64,000 bases of DNA from contig CM070563.1 of NCBI GenBank assembly GCA_036346405.1, forward strand, positions 33,469,298-33,533,297, written 5' to 3'. Numbering within the stretch: the stretch's first letter is position 1; every line of letters starts with the position of its first letter. The position numbers and the translations under genes are program-made. The notes under the pieces are model-generated. The model had not been told where the DNA came from. It ran no database searches and was given only the letters and a program-made list of their open reading frames with translations. This DNA comes from Phyllostachys edulis. Taxonomy: Eukaryota; Streptophyta; Magnoliopsida; Poales; Poaceae. Positions 45,110-57,938 of this stretch are shown here, in pieces.

Positions 45110-47169
45110 CTACAAAAGGTTAGTAGCAATAGGAGACAAAGAAACATGCATATCTTCTAAAGGACACAAAGATTCTTTACAAACCATAGTAGAGCATTCA
45201 GATTGATGTTGTTCCAAGTCAATGCAACCAGATTTTGTAGCTAACATAACAGGTGCTTTCAATTTAATTTCACTTGGAGCTATAATCATATAATCATTTT
45301 TTGTGTTCTCCTTACTTGTTCTCTCAGTTCTTTCTAATTCATCCTTTAATATGGCAGCAGGAGACATTGGAAGCAAAGTGATTTTCTTTTCTTTATATGT
45401 GAAAGTATAATGATTAGATCTACCATGATGTTCAGTATATCTATCATATTGCCAAGCTCTACCTAATAATAATGAGCATGCTTGCATAGGTATGACATCG
45501 CAATCACCATAATCATGATATGATCCAATAGAAAAATGTACGCACACAAGTATAGTCACATTCAACTTACCATAAGAATTTAGCCATTGAATGTAGTAAG
45601 GATGAGGGTGTTGAGTTATAATCAAGCCAAGCTTTTCGACCATGTCTATGCTAGCAAGGTTGTTACAACTTCCGCTATCAATTATGACTCTACATGAACG
45701 TTCCTCGATGACGAACTTAGATTGAAACAAAGTGTGGTGTTGATTTTGTTCGGCAAGTTCCATTTGAGCACTTAGCACACGTTGAACAACTAGGTTTTGG
45801 TACTTGTCAGATGTCTCATGGCCTAATTGTTCCTCCTCAGTTTTATCACCCGCATTGTTAGTTGCAACCAAAACATGTTCTTCCTCAATATCGCTAGCTA
45901 AAGTGTACTCACCATTGTCCTTGATAAGCAAAGCTCACTGACTTGGGCAATCGTGCATGAAGTGCCCAAATCCTTTGCAACGGTGACATTGTACATCTCT
46001 GGATCGCCCTGTAGAAGCAACAGAAGGAGCACTTTTTGTGGGGACTTGTACCTTTGCTGATTTACTTGCATCAGGGACATGTATAGGAGTTGAAGGAGCG
46101 GCGGGGGTGCATGGCCGAGAAGTGGAGGAGGATGCCATGTGTTGTTCTTTGCATTGGGTGACACAAGCAAAAGTTCCTCCAATATTGCCCCTAGAGCGAG
46201 ATTGTCGACCCTGCACTTCTCTTTCAGCTTTGCAAGCAAGATGAAACAAACGAGTGATACAATTGTATTCTTTATAATCAAGTATGCCCTGAATTTCACG
46301 GTTTAATCCTCCCAAAAATTTAGCCATCTTAGCATTCTCAGTTTCTTCTAAACCACAACGCAACAAACCAGTTTACAAATCTTGATAATAATCCTCTACA
46401 GAACTACTACCTTGTCTTAAGTATTGCAATTTATTAAGCAAAACACAAGAATAATATGAAGACACAAATCTAGCTCGCATAGCTCTCTTGATAGCATCCC
46501 AAGTTCTAGGTATGTTTCGTTCATTATGGCACAATTCATCCCACCAAATAGAAACAAAATCTATGAACTCACTAGTAGCAGCCCTAACCCTTTTATTGTC
46601 AGAAAATTCACGGCATGCAAATTTTTGGTCTACAACTAACTCCCATGTGAGATAAATATCATGATCATATTTACCAGCAAAAGAAGGCATAGTGAATTTA
46701 ATTTTACCAAGTGAATCATTATGGTCACGTACCTCACGTGGTGGACCTCTTCTCATACCTTGTCGATTGAAGTGTCGTTGCCGATGATCACGATCATTGT
46801 TGGGAATGACACCACCATCGGACTCTGTATCAACAACATATGGGTTCGCTTCATCTTCTACCTCATCGACCCATAAGCTAGCAACGGATGGATTACGGCG
46901 CAGTTGTGCATTGCCGACAGTAGCGAGGGCGCAACAGGAGGTGGAGCTCTCTCTAGCTGCTCCACACGTGTAACCATCACAGCAAGATCGTTATTGGTGC
47001 GATCTAGAACCCCCTCAATATGCTCCGAATGTTGGTTCAGCAAGCGTGAAAAGCGTTGCATGATGCCTTTCGTGCGAGGCGTGAGAAGTGCATCTTCCTC
47101 AATGTTAGGCATGCTATTCTTCCCTTGTGACCATGAACCTGTCATTGTTAGTATCAAAGCAAAGAACAA
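45110..47169 (-). pseudogene. gag-pro: Element I gag-protease gene
   Basis: On the minus strand a first ORF (47169-46858) starts a likely gag N-terminus with a coiled-coil-like part (LLNQHSEHIEGVLDRTNNDL). In a second frame, 46756-46373 carries the retrotransposon gag domain (GKYDHDIYLTWELVV, WWDELCHN, LNKLQYLRQGSSSVEDYYQDL). After a stop, 46366-45935 ends in the CCHC knuckle CHRCKGFGHFMHDC. After one more stop, 45931-45110 contains the aspartic protease (IIDSGSCNNLAS, near 45680). These last three ORFs share one frame. The frame ends about 50 bases before the purine tract, with no further pol domains. Confidence 0.87.
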
Positions 47170-48250
47170 ATCACAGTGTATATGTCCCTATGAACTACTA
47201 GGTTCTAGAGTTTCACAAGTCACTCACACTCAAACTTATACCCAGTTCTTACAAGTTCTTACCAATGCAGCAAGGAAGTGGTACAACCGGTGGCTGGTTC
47301 GTGATACTCTCACTTGCGATTAGCCCAACGATTGCGAGGAGTGGCACCTGCTGAGTTAGTAGGAAGTGGAGCTCGGAAGGCTAGCATGTAGCAAAGGAGT
47401 AGCAATTGTTCAAATCAGTATGCAAAGTTGAAAAGCAGTTCAAAGTACTAGTCACAAGTACTGGTCCTAGTCTAAACCAAGCCTAGCTAGAGCAACTCGC
47501 AAGAATGACTAGTAGTAACAACGGAAAGCTAGCACAAGAACTATCAAGGCCAACGAGCAATGGATGACTATGCCAAACTAGCAGCTCCGGATCGAGTCGA
47601 CGATGGCGACGGCCCGTGCGGTGGTGACCTAGCGGCACAGAGTGATGAGCTTGAGGCAGCGCCAACCTGTGGCGGCACAGGGAGGAGCTGGAGTCCGTTG
47701 GAGGCAAGCGGCGGCGGTGGCCCTCGAAACGGCTCCGAATGGAGTCGACGGTGGCGGCGATGGGCTGCGGCGTGCGTGCGATGGTAACTCATTGTGATCT
47801 TTGTCGCTCAACCTTTGGAGATGAGATGACAGACGTGGAAGGACCGAAAGGCGGGCGCGCCTTGCCGCTGAGGCGCCACGCCGCTTGACCGCGAAGGGCG
47901 TGGCGCATTGCGCAAGACGATAGCGGCAGATTGGATCTCTTTCTGGCTGGCGACGATTGATTTGCTAGCGCGATGTCAGCGCTTGGATCGCTTATGCGCT
48001 CATCTGTTGAGAAACACAGAGAAGCGGCAAAACGATGGCGCAAAACTAGAACAGAACTAAACGATTTGCAAGAGACCCTAAACTAGACCAATCTAGATAG
48101 GAAACCAACACAATGACTCGACGATGCAACGAAAATTCAACAATGCAAACTAAAAAGAAAAAATTACAAAGGCACAGATTGGTTTGCACGATGAACTAAA
48201 CATTTTTTGTGGCTATTTGGACTGTAGGGAAAAAATTCTCACCGATGAAC
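47170..48250. other. Element I leader region without genes
   Basis: This lies between the PBS and gag in the minus-strand reading. A GC-rich block at 47560-47990 gives overlapping ORFs on both strands with no recognisable domain. Confidence 0.6.
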
Positions 48251-48266
48251 TATAGCTCTAATACCA
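48251..48266 (-). other. Primer binding site of element I
   Basis: TGGTATTAGAGCTATA on the minus strand, two bases from the LTR, resembles the initiator Met tRNA site with one substitution. Confidence 0.78.
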
Positions 48267-48268
48267 CC

Positions 48269-49178
48269 TAATGAACCCGAAGGTCCTTGTTTTGGCCCGA
48301 TCTTTCGATGAGATGGTAAGTTCGGTAGTAGTTGCTCAACTCTTACGATCCTGGCTATGAACACGCAAGGCTCGAAACCACACAATCGTTGAACTGCTCG
48401 ACAAGTTGTTATCAACCGTGCACGAATACCCAGATGACCTGACCACAAAGGTCGATTCCTGCATACACCGAAGAAGCACGCAAGAACAAGATAAAACAAT
48501 CTGAAATTGCAAATAGGAATTGAAACGCAAAAGATACAAGTTGCAACAAAGGCAAACTAAACATAAACAAAATCCCCGAAAACTAGAGGGAGTGTGGCCT
48601 TCTTAAATAGGGGATGAGGAGCCACAAATCTAATAGAACTAAGGAGGTGGTACTAGAATCATGTTTACTATTCACGTGAACAGTACATGCCCCCCAGGTG
48701 GCTCGCCGGCATATGGGCCAAGTTGAGTACGATTACAAAGCCCAAATTGGCCCAAACAGGTGATACGACATCTTCTTTTGGTGATTCTGATGTGCATAGA
48801 AGGAATTTATTGGTGAGACTAGATTCGTTGGAAAGAGGACGAATAAGCTTTCCGTCAAGTACTCGTGGACCTCCAACGGACTCTATATGTGAAAGTTATG
48901 CACGTTTGAAGTCGGTGCTGTCTCCGGAGGCCGAACTGGATTCCAAAACGTATCTAGGTTGAACTCTTGCTTGGCACATGCAGTAGCACCATGGCATGTA
49001 GACATAGTACCATGGCATGTAGATGTAGCACCATGGCATGTAGACGTAGCTCGATCCAATTAGGTAATATGGCATTGCATTAGCCGAAAGTCCTATTAGA
49101 GAAGATGTTGTTGAAGCAGAGGATGCAGTGCAGCGGGTCGAATCAGTGGTTGCATCCTTAGGTTTGATGTCCTCATCA
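48269..49178 (-). repeat. Element I 5' LTR (910 bp)
   Basis: It matches 44078-45047. Its outer TG has changed to TA at the PBS side, and it lacks about 60 bp present in the other LTR near 44350. It is followed by TGTGA. Confidence 0.9.
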
Positions 49179-49183
49179 TGTGA

Positions 49184-50950
49184 CATAGGTGATGAACGCG
49201 CTTTATTTGATAAGGTTTGGTTAGACTTGGCTGATGATTTACAGTACCGGTTATGGCGCTCCATCCGTAATCCAACTTACATGTTGACTACCTTTGAGCT
49301 TAAGGATCATTTGCTAGATGAGCTGTCCATTCTCTTTGCAAGAAGTGGGACTAAATTAGGTTCCTTCAACTTGCCTAGCAAAAACTCACCTTCCACATTT
49401 ACTCTTGCTAATACAATGATAGACGATGAACTGACAGATAATCGTTCATATCTCATTATAGAATCGACAAACTTACGCAAGAAACTTAATCCCGGTCGAC
49501 AAAATGCCTTCCAAGCAATAGTTTCGCGAGTTCAAAGCAAGTTACCAGGTTTCTTTTTCGTATCTGGTTATGGAGGGACGGGAAAAACATTTCTTTGGAA
49601 TGCAATTGTAACGTACCTAAGATCTACCGGAGCTATTGTTCTTACTGTGGCTTCTTCTGGCATCGCTTCTCTTCTTTTGCCTAAAGGCAAGACAGCACAT
49701 TCCTGATTATAAATACCAATAGATATAGACGAATCGAGTGTCTGTGATATAAAAAGAGGCACTATGCTAGCAGATCTAATAAAATCTGCCTCCCTTGTTA
49801 TTTGGGATGAGGCTCTAATGGCCCATAGACAGTGTTTTGAAACATTAGATCAAACTTTCCGTGATATACTGTCCAGCGAGAATGTTGATGTTTCAGAATT
49901 GCCATTTGGAGGCAAGATTTTAGTACTTGGGGCTGACTTAAGGCAGATTTTACCTGTTATCGAAGGTGGTACTAGATCTCAGATAGTCAATGCCATGGTT
50001 ACAAATTCTAACCTATGGAAAAACGTGCAGATCCTATCATTGCATATTAATATGCGAGTTTCATCAACAAATATCGCATAGACTACCAATAAGAATGATT
50101 GTACATTTAGTCAATGGATATTAGATTTTGGTGATGGCCGTTTGCCTGTAACGTCTTGTCCAGGTGACATCGAACCATTCTGGATAGAAATCCCTCGTGA
50201 ATTCCTTATTATCACAGAAGATGACAAGATAGCTACCATAACAGATTCTATATACAACAATTTACAACAGTGCTTTTCAGGAAAAAAAACTACCTTTGCA
50301 GCCGCGCTATACTATCACCCACTAACGAGGTTGTCAATGAGATAAACTCTTTTGTTTTAGCTAGAATACCCGGTGATGAGGTGGAATATCTAAGTTGTGA
50401 TACTATATCTAAGTCCGCAGACGCACCGGCTGATGCTGATCTTCCCTATCCGATTGAGCTTCTTAATTCTATAAATACAAATAATTTCCCCTAGCATAAA
50501 CTTGTTCTTAAGCTAGGAGTTCCGATCATGCTTCTAAGAAACTTAAACCAATCCGCTGGTTTATGCAACGGAACGCGTCTTATACTTACAAAATTCAACC
50601 GTGCTATGATTGAAGCTGCTATTATGACTGGATCGTGTGTCGGTGAGACCGTATATTTGCCTCGCATCACTTTGACAACTGGAAGCACAAAATGGCCTTT
50701 CAAATTACAGCGACGCCAATTCCCAGTGAGGCTTTCTTATGCTATGACCATTAATAAAAGTCAAGGACAAACCTTCACCAGTGTTGGTGTGTATTTAAAG
50801 AAACCAGTTTTCACACACAGTCAACTTTATGTTGTTGTTTCCCGCGTTACAAGTAAGAAGGGCCTCAAACTGGTTATCGAAAATGAAGATGGTTCGTGTG
50901 GATCTAAAATGAAGAATATTGTTTATCCCAAAATCTTACAGTCAATCTAG
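49184..50950 (+). pseudogene. Helitron PIF1-type DNA helicase domain
   Basis: Coding resumes after element I (DERALFDKVWLDLADDLQYR) and leads into the helicase. Walker A is GYGGTGKT at 49566-49589, Walker B is in VIWDEALM (about 49797), a motif III-like LVLGADLRQILPVI is at about 49921, then LLRNLNQSAGLCNGTRL (about 50531) and AMTINKSQGQTFTSVGVYL (about 50742). It ends at a TAG after KILQSI (50950). The spacing follows PIF1/RRM3 helicases fused to Helitron Rep. Stops such as TGA at 49704 and TAG at 50079 and 50492, plus small frame breaks, inactivate it. Confidence 0.92.
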
Positions 50951-51027
50951 CTAGCTTTTCAACAAAAAAACAAAACCTACAGTGCAGACTTTAGTTATAC
51001 TCGCATTATACCTTTTCCTCTGTACAG

Positions 51028-51057
<30 letters not shown>
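51028..51057. repeat. (TA)n microsatellite
   Basis: About fourteen TA units lie between the helicase and the RPA-like gene. Confidence 0.9.
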
Positions 51058-51058
<1 letters not shown>

Positions 51059-51321
51059 TACTCTGTTTGTATAGTGATATCTATTACTCTGTGTATCAAA
51101 GACTACATATTGCTTATCCTTATACAAATAAAGTGTATCTTGCTACACCTCTGTACTAGGGATCCACAGTATACATTTCGCTATCAGTAACCCACAAAAC
51201 AAAATATCCTCTATTCGTTGAATATTTAGACTCCACACGCTGTAAGGTAGTACAGATTACCTTCCAAAGTTACTTGCATAGTGTACATCCTGATATGTCA
51301 TACTTTTTTGCTATCTACAGA

Positions 51322-54300
51322 TGACGTATAGTCTGCTATCTGAGGTAGACCCAACAAGCAAGTGATGGCGTGTCTATGTTAGAGTAGCACGCATATGGGA
51401 GTACCATGGTGGCATAGATCGTGGCGATATCCAACACCTAGATCTTGTCCTAATCGATGAGCAGGTACTTATTGTTTCTTAGATGCTACTCTTTGGTCAT
51501 GATTCTTCGATACCTATGACATTCTTTACATAATATATCTCTTACTAACTGACATACATCTAATTAGTGCTATTTTTATACTACTCTCCCTGCATAGTTC
51601 CTTTGTACCTATATCTATACGTTTTTTTTCCTATAGCCTTCTCTAACGTGAGCTGTTGCTTTATATTGCAGGGAACTGCTATGCACACAGAGATACCTGG
51701 TGAGCATGTCGAGTACAAAAAGGCCCTGCTCCAAGAAGGACACGTCTACTGTCTTAGCTGATTCCTTGTGTGCCCTGGCAGAGAAAAATATAGATCGGTA
51801 GACAGCACATATAGAATCAAGCTAACTTACTACACTGAAATAAATGTGGTCCATCAGATACCAGATAGCTTCCCAACATATGAATATAGTCTTGTAGCTT
51901 TTGCAGATCTCCCTAACTATGTTGGTGAAACCAGGTCCTTCCTTTGTAAGCTTGTGCATGTCTCATTTTATACTTCCCTTCCGCAGCTACGTACCTTCAT
52001 ACTCTCTGTTAGATACGTCTTTTGCCCTTGACATCTAACGATCTGATCGTGTGAAAGATGTCCTAGGTGTCATCGTAAGCATTTCTAATGCTGCGACTAT
52101 CCAGAGTACGAATCAAAGTGTTCCTGCAGTGAAAAGAATTATTATACTCAGAGACTCTAGGTATAGCATCTATCTATCTTTAGTCTTTTGTATTTACACA
52201 CATCATTCTGTGTTGTACATAGTCTGCCTCTTTCCAGCCTGATGAACCTTTCTATTTTGTCCAACTATGAAATTAACCTTACATTATGGGGCGATGGCGG
52301 CGAATTCAAAGTGGACAGTGTCTCTGGTGGCGGCTTAAACCAATAACAACTCTTTTCATGGGTGTCTTGATGAAATGATACAGACGTTAGTTCTCTATCT
52401 TCATTAGTTTTTATCATTGCACATTTACTACTCATATTTATGCTCTCCATATGTCTGTACCTATTCATGTAGATTTTTATCCTTACAAGTGCTCTAATCT
52501 ATTCTTTATTTCTATAACTTACTCTGTGTTCCAAGCACTACATATAGTATCCTCCATAGTTTCCAGCTAGATGTCACCATCAGTATATTTTGCATGTCTG
52601 CATCTAGCCTAATGCCTGCTTTTTTTACTGTGGTTTGCTGCATGCTCTAATATTCCTGTGCAGATGCATCCTACTTTTTCTCTCTAAAATGTAGCCCATG
52701 GTAGTATAGATACAAGATCTGCCACAACACATTATCTATTTCAGTTAATCTTTTTTTGGGCCGTCCATTGTGCTGCTACCTCTATTTATACACTCTTCAG
52801 TGAACTACTATTCAGCCTTTTTGTGTGCATCTATTTATATGGCTACGCCCACGTATTTTGAATGCATATGCTTTCGCGCCCTACAGATTGTTGCTATCTT
52901 CTTAGTTATTTTGCGCCTCAATACATGTATATATCGTTTGTGATCTATTTACAGATGTTATTCCTTTCTAGATGAAGAAGGGCTTACTGGAAATGCGGCG
53001 TGTAGATGGTATATCTGTCCAAGGCTTTGGTTCTTACGTCAAGGTATAGAGCTTCATATCTACATTCTAAATATCAGCTACCTTTATCTTCAAATTAGTT
53101 AGCTTCTGCCACTATCTTGCTGTTTTATAAATCGTTTGCCTATCCAACTAAGTTTCTTACTACACAGTATGCAGCACCATTTTTAATATGTCTCTCGCAT
53201 CACTCTACGTGATCAGATCCCACAAAGAATCGGCCCTTCGGACCTGATGGAAGAAAAAATGCTGGCTGAAATAGTTGCCATAAACCCATTTGATTTCCCC
53301 ATAAGTTTCTCCTTCTTGTTCCTCTGGCTACAATCTGTACCTATCCTTTATAGATATAATGTAAGTATGAACTATTTATCTACATGTAGTTGGCTGGCCT
53401 TAGATGCACTATTACAATCGCTAGACTAAGCCCTGGTCAGACATGATGGTTTTTCTCGTACAATAAATGCAGTAGAAGATCTATGCCGGACAGTACCTCA
53501 TATTAATGCTCATCTTGTCCATGTAGTGGCGCTAAACCAAGGTATAGTTTGGTTGTTAGCATATACGTCCTTATACAGTTCATACTGCTCTACCTAACTT
53601 TTTTCTTCGCTATTAAAAAGGTACAAGCTTTGTGTCATCGGTACTAATGGAACAGCAGAATCAGAGTTTATTCTATTCGGAGATGTAGGACAGCAAGTAG
53701 TTGGTAAACAAGTCGGAGCTATTCTTAGATCTAACCATGGAGGAGATGAAATACCGGTTGATATTGCTAGAGTTGTGTGCACAAAATACACCTGGCATGT
53801 TACTATTACCGAAAAAAGCTTCCACGGTCCGAAGAAGTCTTATCAGGTCAACCGTATTATAACAGTGTTTGGAAAGCCGCCTACTCTCCCAAGAAATTTC
53901 TCCTCAGATCATCCTATGTCATCTTCCTCTAAATTTTATGTTTACCTGAACAAACCAAACAACTCAGCGACAAATCAATCCAACAAGAAACATGTGCTGC
54001 ACTTCATACTCCTCATACAGTATTCTCTAGCAGAGCACCACACATGTCTCCAACTACATAGGTACTTATTTATGCTTTTCCTATTACAGTACATAAGAGT
54101 ATGTTCTAATATTGCACGCTTAGTGCTGTAAACTACTAACTTTTCGTTTCCCAGCAATTAGCCAAAAAATAAATGTCCATTCCTGTATGATCCCAATTAA
54201 CGTAAGCATCGTGTTGTCTTGAGTGACACGATTCATTTGTGCCCTTAATTCATAACATTCTCAGAGCACTACTCACATTACTACTTCACATCGGTATATT

Positions 54301-54890
54301 TTTTTTTCACTCTAGGTCGTTTTTTTCCATATTTAGTGCAACTTATTCCTGCTAATAATATGAGTGTTTATACATGTTCACCTTACGGCACAGCCACTAG
54401 ATGACACATACGTTTTCTCTGATCCTACAAACAAGGGCTACATACAGTAAGTTCTATCAACCTTTTTTCCCCCAAAACTGGTTGTACGCCATCTACGTTT
54501 CTACATCACGCATATTGTCCAACTCTTATCGTCTTACAGAATTCAAGAGTCCCACACTGTGGTACCATCAGCTAGAAAGTGTCTTTTCCAAGCAACAACC
54601 GCTACAGAATAGGCAACTCCTCATATCATCTCAACATTATTTTAAAATTTATAGAAGGCGTTATAGCCACGCTAATGCAAATCGTTACTGCACTTAAACT
54701 GAAACGCTATGACATATCTTAACATCTTCGTTTACGGGCGTATGCTATGCAGAGAATTACTTTTACTACCTGTGTGTTTACGATTTACAGACCATACAAC
54801 CTGCAAACCCCCCTAATGAAACAACGTCTTTTACCAGTGATTCGAAGTTAATTGGAGATCCCGAGAAAGGAAAAAAACCCATGTAAGTAT
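51322..54890 (+). pseudogene. Helitron RPA1-like single-strand DNA binding gene, multi-exon
   Basis: Exon 1 (about 51322-51466) ends DLVLIDEQ at a GTACTT donor. The next exon (about 51672-51945) encodes GTAMHTEIPGEHVEYKKALL, a stop, then YRIKLTYYTEINVV, typical of the first OB fold of RPA70. DVLGVIVSISNAAT (about 52053) and INLTLWGDGGEFKVDSV (about 52270) give the second OB fold, split by an intron. YKLCVIGTNGTAESEFILFGD (about 53622) with KSYQVNRIITVFG is the C-terminal OB fold. A final exon fragment ends at 54890 with a GTAAGT donor. At least two stops occur. RPA-like genes are common in plant Helitrons and probably protect single-stranded intermediates. The 3' end is lost at 54923. Confidence 0.8.
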
Positions 54891-54923
54891 AGTAGACTAT
54901 CACTCCCCAACTCATCGCATATT

Positions 54924-57900
54924 ACTTGAACGAATCAAGTCGGCTCCACACGAGCACTTCCCTCAATCACTAGAGTTGCTCTTCCTCCTCTCCAGACATG
55001 GTGAGCACACACCACTTCACAATTTTGCCGTGTCCCTTCACAATCTTCGTTGAAGAGATCGCCATGCAAACTTCCTCCAAGCCATCTAGGTGCCGGCAAG
55101 CACCAAGAGTAATAAACCACAATGTTTGCTTAAGGAAAATCAAGTGTCAACAAGATCAACTAATAATGCAATGCACTTGAATACACTCAACAACCTGAAA
55201 ATGAGAATTCAAAGCAAATGGGTAGTAGAGAGTGATCTAAAAGCTCAAATGTATTCCATGAGGTTCAATATGCTCAAAGGTTCTGAGCTAGAGGTAGGTG
55301 AGGAGGTATTTATAACCCCCACCAACAAAACTAGCTGTTTGGAACAAATCCCTGAAAAATCAGCATTTGTGGTAGTACCGCTGTACAAACCCGGTACTAC
55401 CAGAACCACTGTTCAATGTCGACTACTGTTCATTAAATGCGTTTGAAATAGCCGTTATAAAAAGATGCGGTCATCAAGCACTCCTAGCTACCGATTACTC
55501 TGCTGGCGGTAATCTTGCTTGGCTAGATCGGAACTACCGATTTCCAGATATTTAAAGAATCAAGAAAAACACCCTCTCTAGAAATAATGTACCGCCATGT
55601 AAAATTCGGTACTACCGACCTGTGGTAGTACATGTAATATCCCGATTATATTTGAGAGAGAAAAGTGTTTTAGAAAGGAGGATGGATTTAGAAAATTGTT
55701 TTAGCAGTTGTTTCGGGGGGGGGATTTTGTGTAAGCGGTAGAACCTGGACCATAGGCTTTCAGCCCACGATGTCTGGCTCAAGTAGGCAGCCAGCCACAT
55801 GGGAGGGGGCAACCAACCCTAAACCCTCCCCTCCCATGCGCCCCCCCTTCTCCCCCCCATTCCACTCGCCACACCCCCACTCCTCCCCCTGTCCAGCGCC
55901 TCCCCTCCTGCACAATCTTTATCAAGTCATCGATCGGAGCATCAAACGTCATCCAATCGGGCTCAAACTTGGTCAGTGTGTTCTTGAATTGTTTATATTC
56001 GATTTGTATGGTTGGATTGAGGATTAGTTGAGAGCAATACCTGTTTTAATAGGGGGGTTTTCAGCCTGGACTACTACAGTTTTAGCACAAAATAGTTTTG
56101 GTAGATGATCTGTTTGAGTGGTGAAATGATCTTGGCTTGGGCTGAATTTTTTACAGTTTGAAGAGAAATCACATTCCTACCAATTTTCATGCAATACTTA
56201 GCCATGGTTTGTGAGATCTGAGCTAATAACCAAAGGGGACATAAGTTTCGGGTAGCAGGTCGGTTTTCTGCTGATCGTTTTGCACTGTGGTTTTGGGTTC
56301 TATAATGACAAAATTTGGATTTGTCATATTCTAGAGAACTGTAAATCTCTGTTTTTTTATTTCCGTATAGTGCTCGATCAAAAAAATTTGATGAACTGTT
56401 AGAAAGTTATGATTTTTACAATGCTACTGTCCAGAGTTTCTGTCAGGTTCTAGCAGTTGTAGTAATCGGTTGATTAAAAATAGTTAATTATCTAATTAGG
56501 GAACTTAACCAACATGACTATTGTATGTAATTCTTTAAGGTTTCCAGAGAAACCAAGAATGCAATTTTTGAATAAACATAATGAATGTTATGATTATTTG
56601 AGTATTGCTATCCAGTTCTGAATTGCTGCTGGATGCAGTTGTGGGAAAAAGCCTCAACTTGATTAGATTAAATGGCATAATTAAATTTAATGAGTAACTA
56701 GGAAGTGGGAGAAAACTTCCTGTAGATTCTGAAAATATCATAGTTCATCGTATTTATTTGGGTAGATTAAAAGTTATGCAATTATTGGATTTTGGATTCG
56801 TATAGGATCGATGTTGTCTAAGTGATTGTTTTCAATTACTATGGCCAGCGTTATGACTGAATATATATGCTAGGTGGTTTAGCATTGGGTGTGTTGTGTT
56901 CTTCACATCAACCCGGTCATCGCAACTAAAAGGCAAGTACACCTTAGAAGGATATTGAATGTTTGGCGTTACTACTTGGCTAAGTGACTGTTGTTATGGT
57001 TATTCATGTGAAGTATGAATATTTTCCATTGCTTATATGTTTTCGTTAATTGATGATGAATACCGGAAGTTATTCATATCATTTCCTTTCAAGAATTCAT
57101 GTTGGAAAGACCTACAGGAGTGGGCAATGAGATCCCTATATGTAAGATATGGGCAATGAGGTCGTCGTTTGAAAAATGATGGGCTTTGGGTCCCCGCATT
57201 TAAAGAATGCGGGCATGAGTGAATACCGACGGGTATTACACTCCGCTATACCGGTATATGCAGAAGTGAAGTGGAGACATGCGCATAATTTGCATTGCAT
57301 TCATCACATTTGAATATGTAATTAAATTATTGAGAATGAGTTGTCATTGATATGATGTTTCGTATGTCGTTTATTTGTACTTCCTGAGTCTTAGACTCAA
57401 GCTTGTTTATTTGATGTTTTAGGTGGCGTTGATGGCGACATACTTTGGGAAGAAAGTAGGACATGTAACTTTTGCACTTGTGTAGCACTTCACTCCACTT
57501 CATAATTCCTTCGTTTTGGACTTGTAATATTTGAATAGGTTGTGGTTCCCTTAGTTCCTCATAGCTGATATTATTGCTAGTTATTGTTTTCCCTTAAATG
57601 AAATTTACCGATAATGCCATTGATAATTATTTAGATTGAATTATAATTGAATTATGTTTAACCGTCTTGCTGAAATTTATGAATTTCCTTGTTATCGAAT
57701 GTTTAATCGTGACGCCTAGAAGGTATTATTACTTGAGTTTGACGTAGAAATTATAGTGATATTTAGTGATAGTAGTTGTAGGTGACATCTTAGCTTTTGC
57801 TAAGCTAGAGTGTTACAGTACAGCTCGAGAAATGCGGTCATACCGTTTTTGGGAAAAAGAAAAACTCCCAAAACCACACTCTACCACTTGAGAAGTGCGA

Positions 57901-57938
57901 TCATACCACGATCATTTTTAGGGGCCTAGATGCTTTCA
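54924..57938 (-). repeat. LTR D, second copy (partial, with nested F2)
   Basis: It matches LTR D from 30046 onward and ends GATGCTTTCA at 57938 next to the transposase remnant, as in the first copy. The part corresponding to about 33000-33540 is mostly deleted here. Confidence 0.85.
55633..57817 (+). mobile_element. Solo LTR F2 (2185 bp)
   Basis: TGTAATATCCC to GTGTTACA, flanked by a perfect 5 bp duplication GTACA at 55628-55632 and 57818-57822. It is the counterpart of F1 at the same position in LTR D, diverged by roughly 5-10 %. Confidence 0.9.

Larger units (their letters stand above)
44078..49178 (-). mobile_element. Element I: non-autonomous Ty3/gypsy retrotransposon with gag and protease only
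   Basis: LTRs at 44078-45047 and 48269-49178 flank a 3.2 kb interior, and TGTGA is duplicated at 44073-44077 and 49179-49183. Ends are TGATGA and TCATCA. The PBS (48251-48266) and purine tract (45048-45061) show minus orientation. The interior encodes gag, a CCHC knuckle and an aspartic protease, then goes directly to the purine tract. No reverse transcriptase, RNase H or integrase sequence is present. The LTRs differ by about 8 % over the part compared, plus a deletion of about 60 bp in the right LTR, so the insertion is old. It would depend on an autonomous partner. Confidence 0.88.
37454..54923 (+). mobile_element. Autonomous-type Helitron (Rep/helicase plus RPA-like gene), decayed, 3' end lost
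   Basis: Coding segments in order are Rep (37454-38618 and 42105-44077), PIF1-type helicase (49184-50950) and an RPA-like OB-fold gene (51322-54890), all on the + strand. This is the arrangement of plant autonomous Helitrons. The Rep gene is interrupted by the CACTA element, and the Rep-helicase junction by element I. The sequence stops at 54923 inside an intron of the RPA-like gene, where a copy of LTR D begins. No CTRR end or hairpin was found, and the true 5' end lies somewhere left of 37454. Confidence 0.88.
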
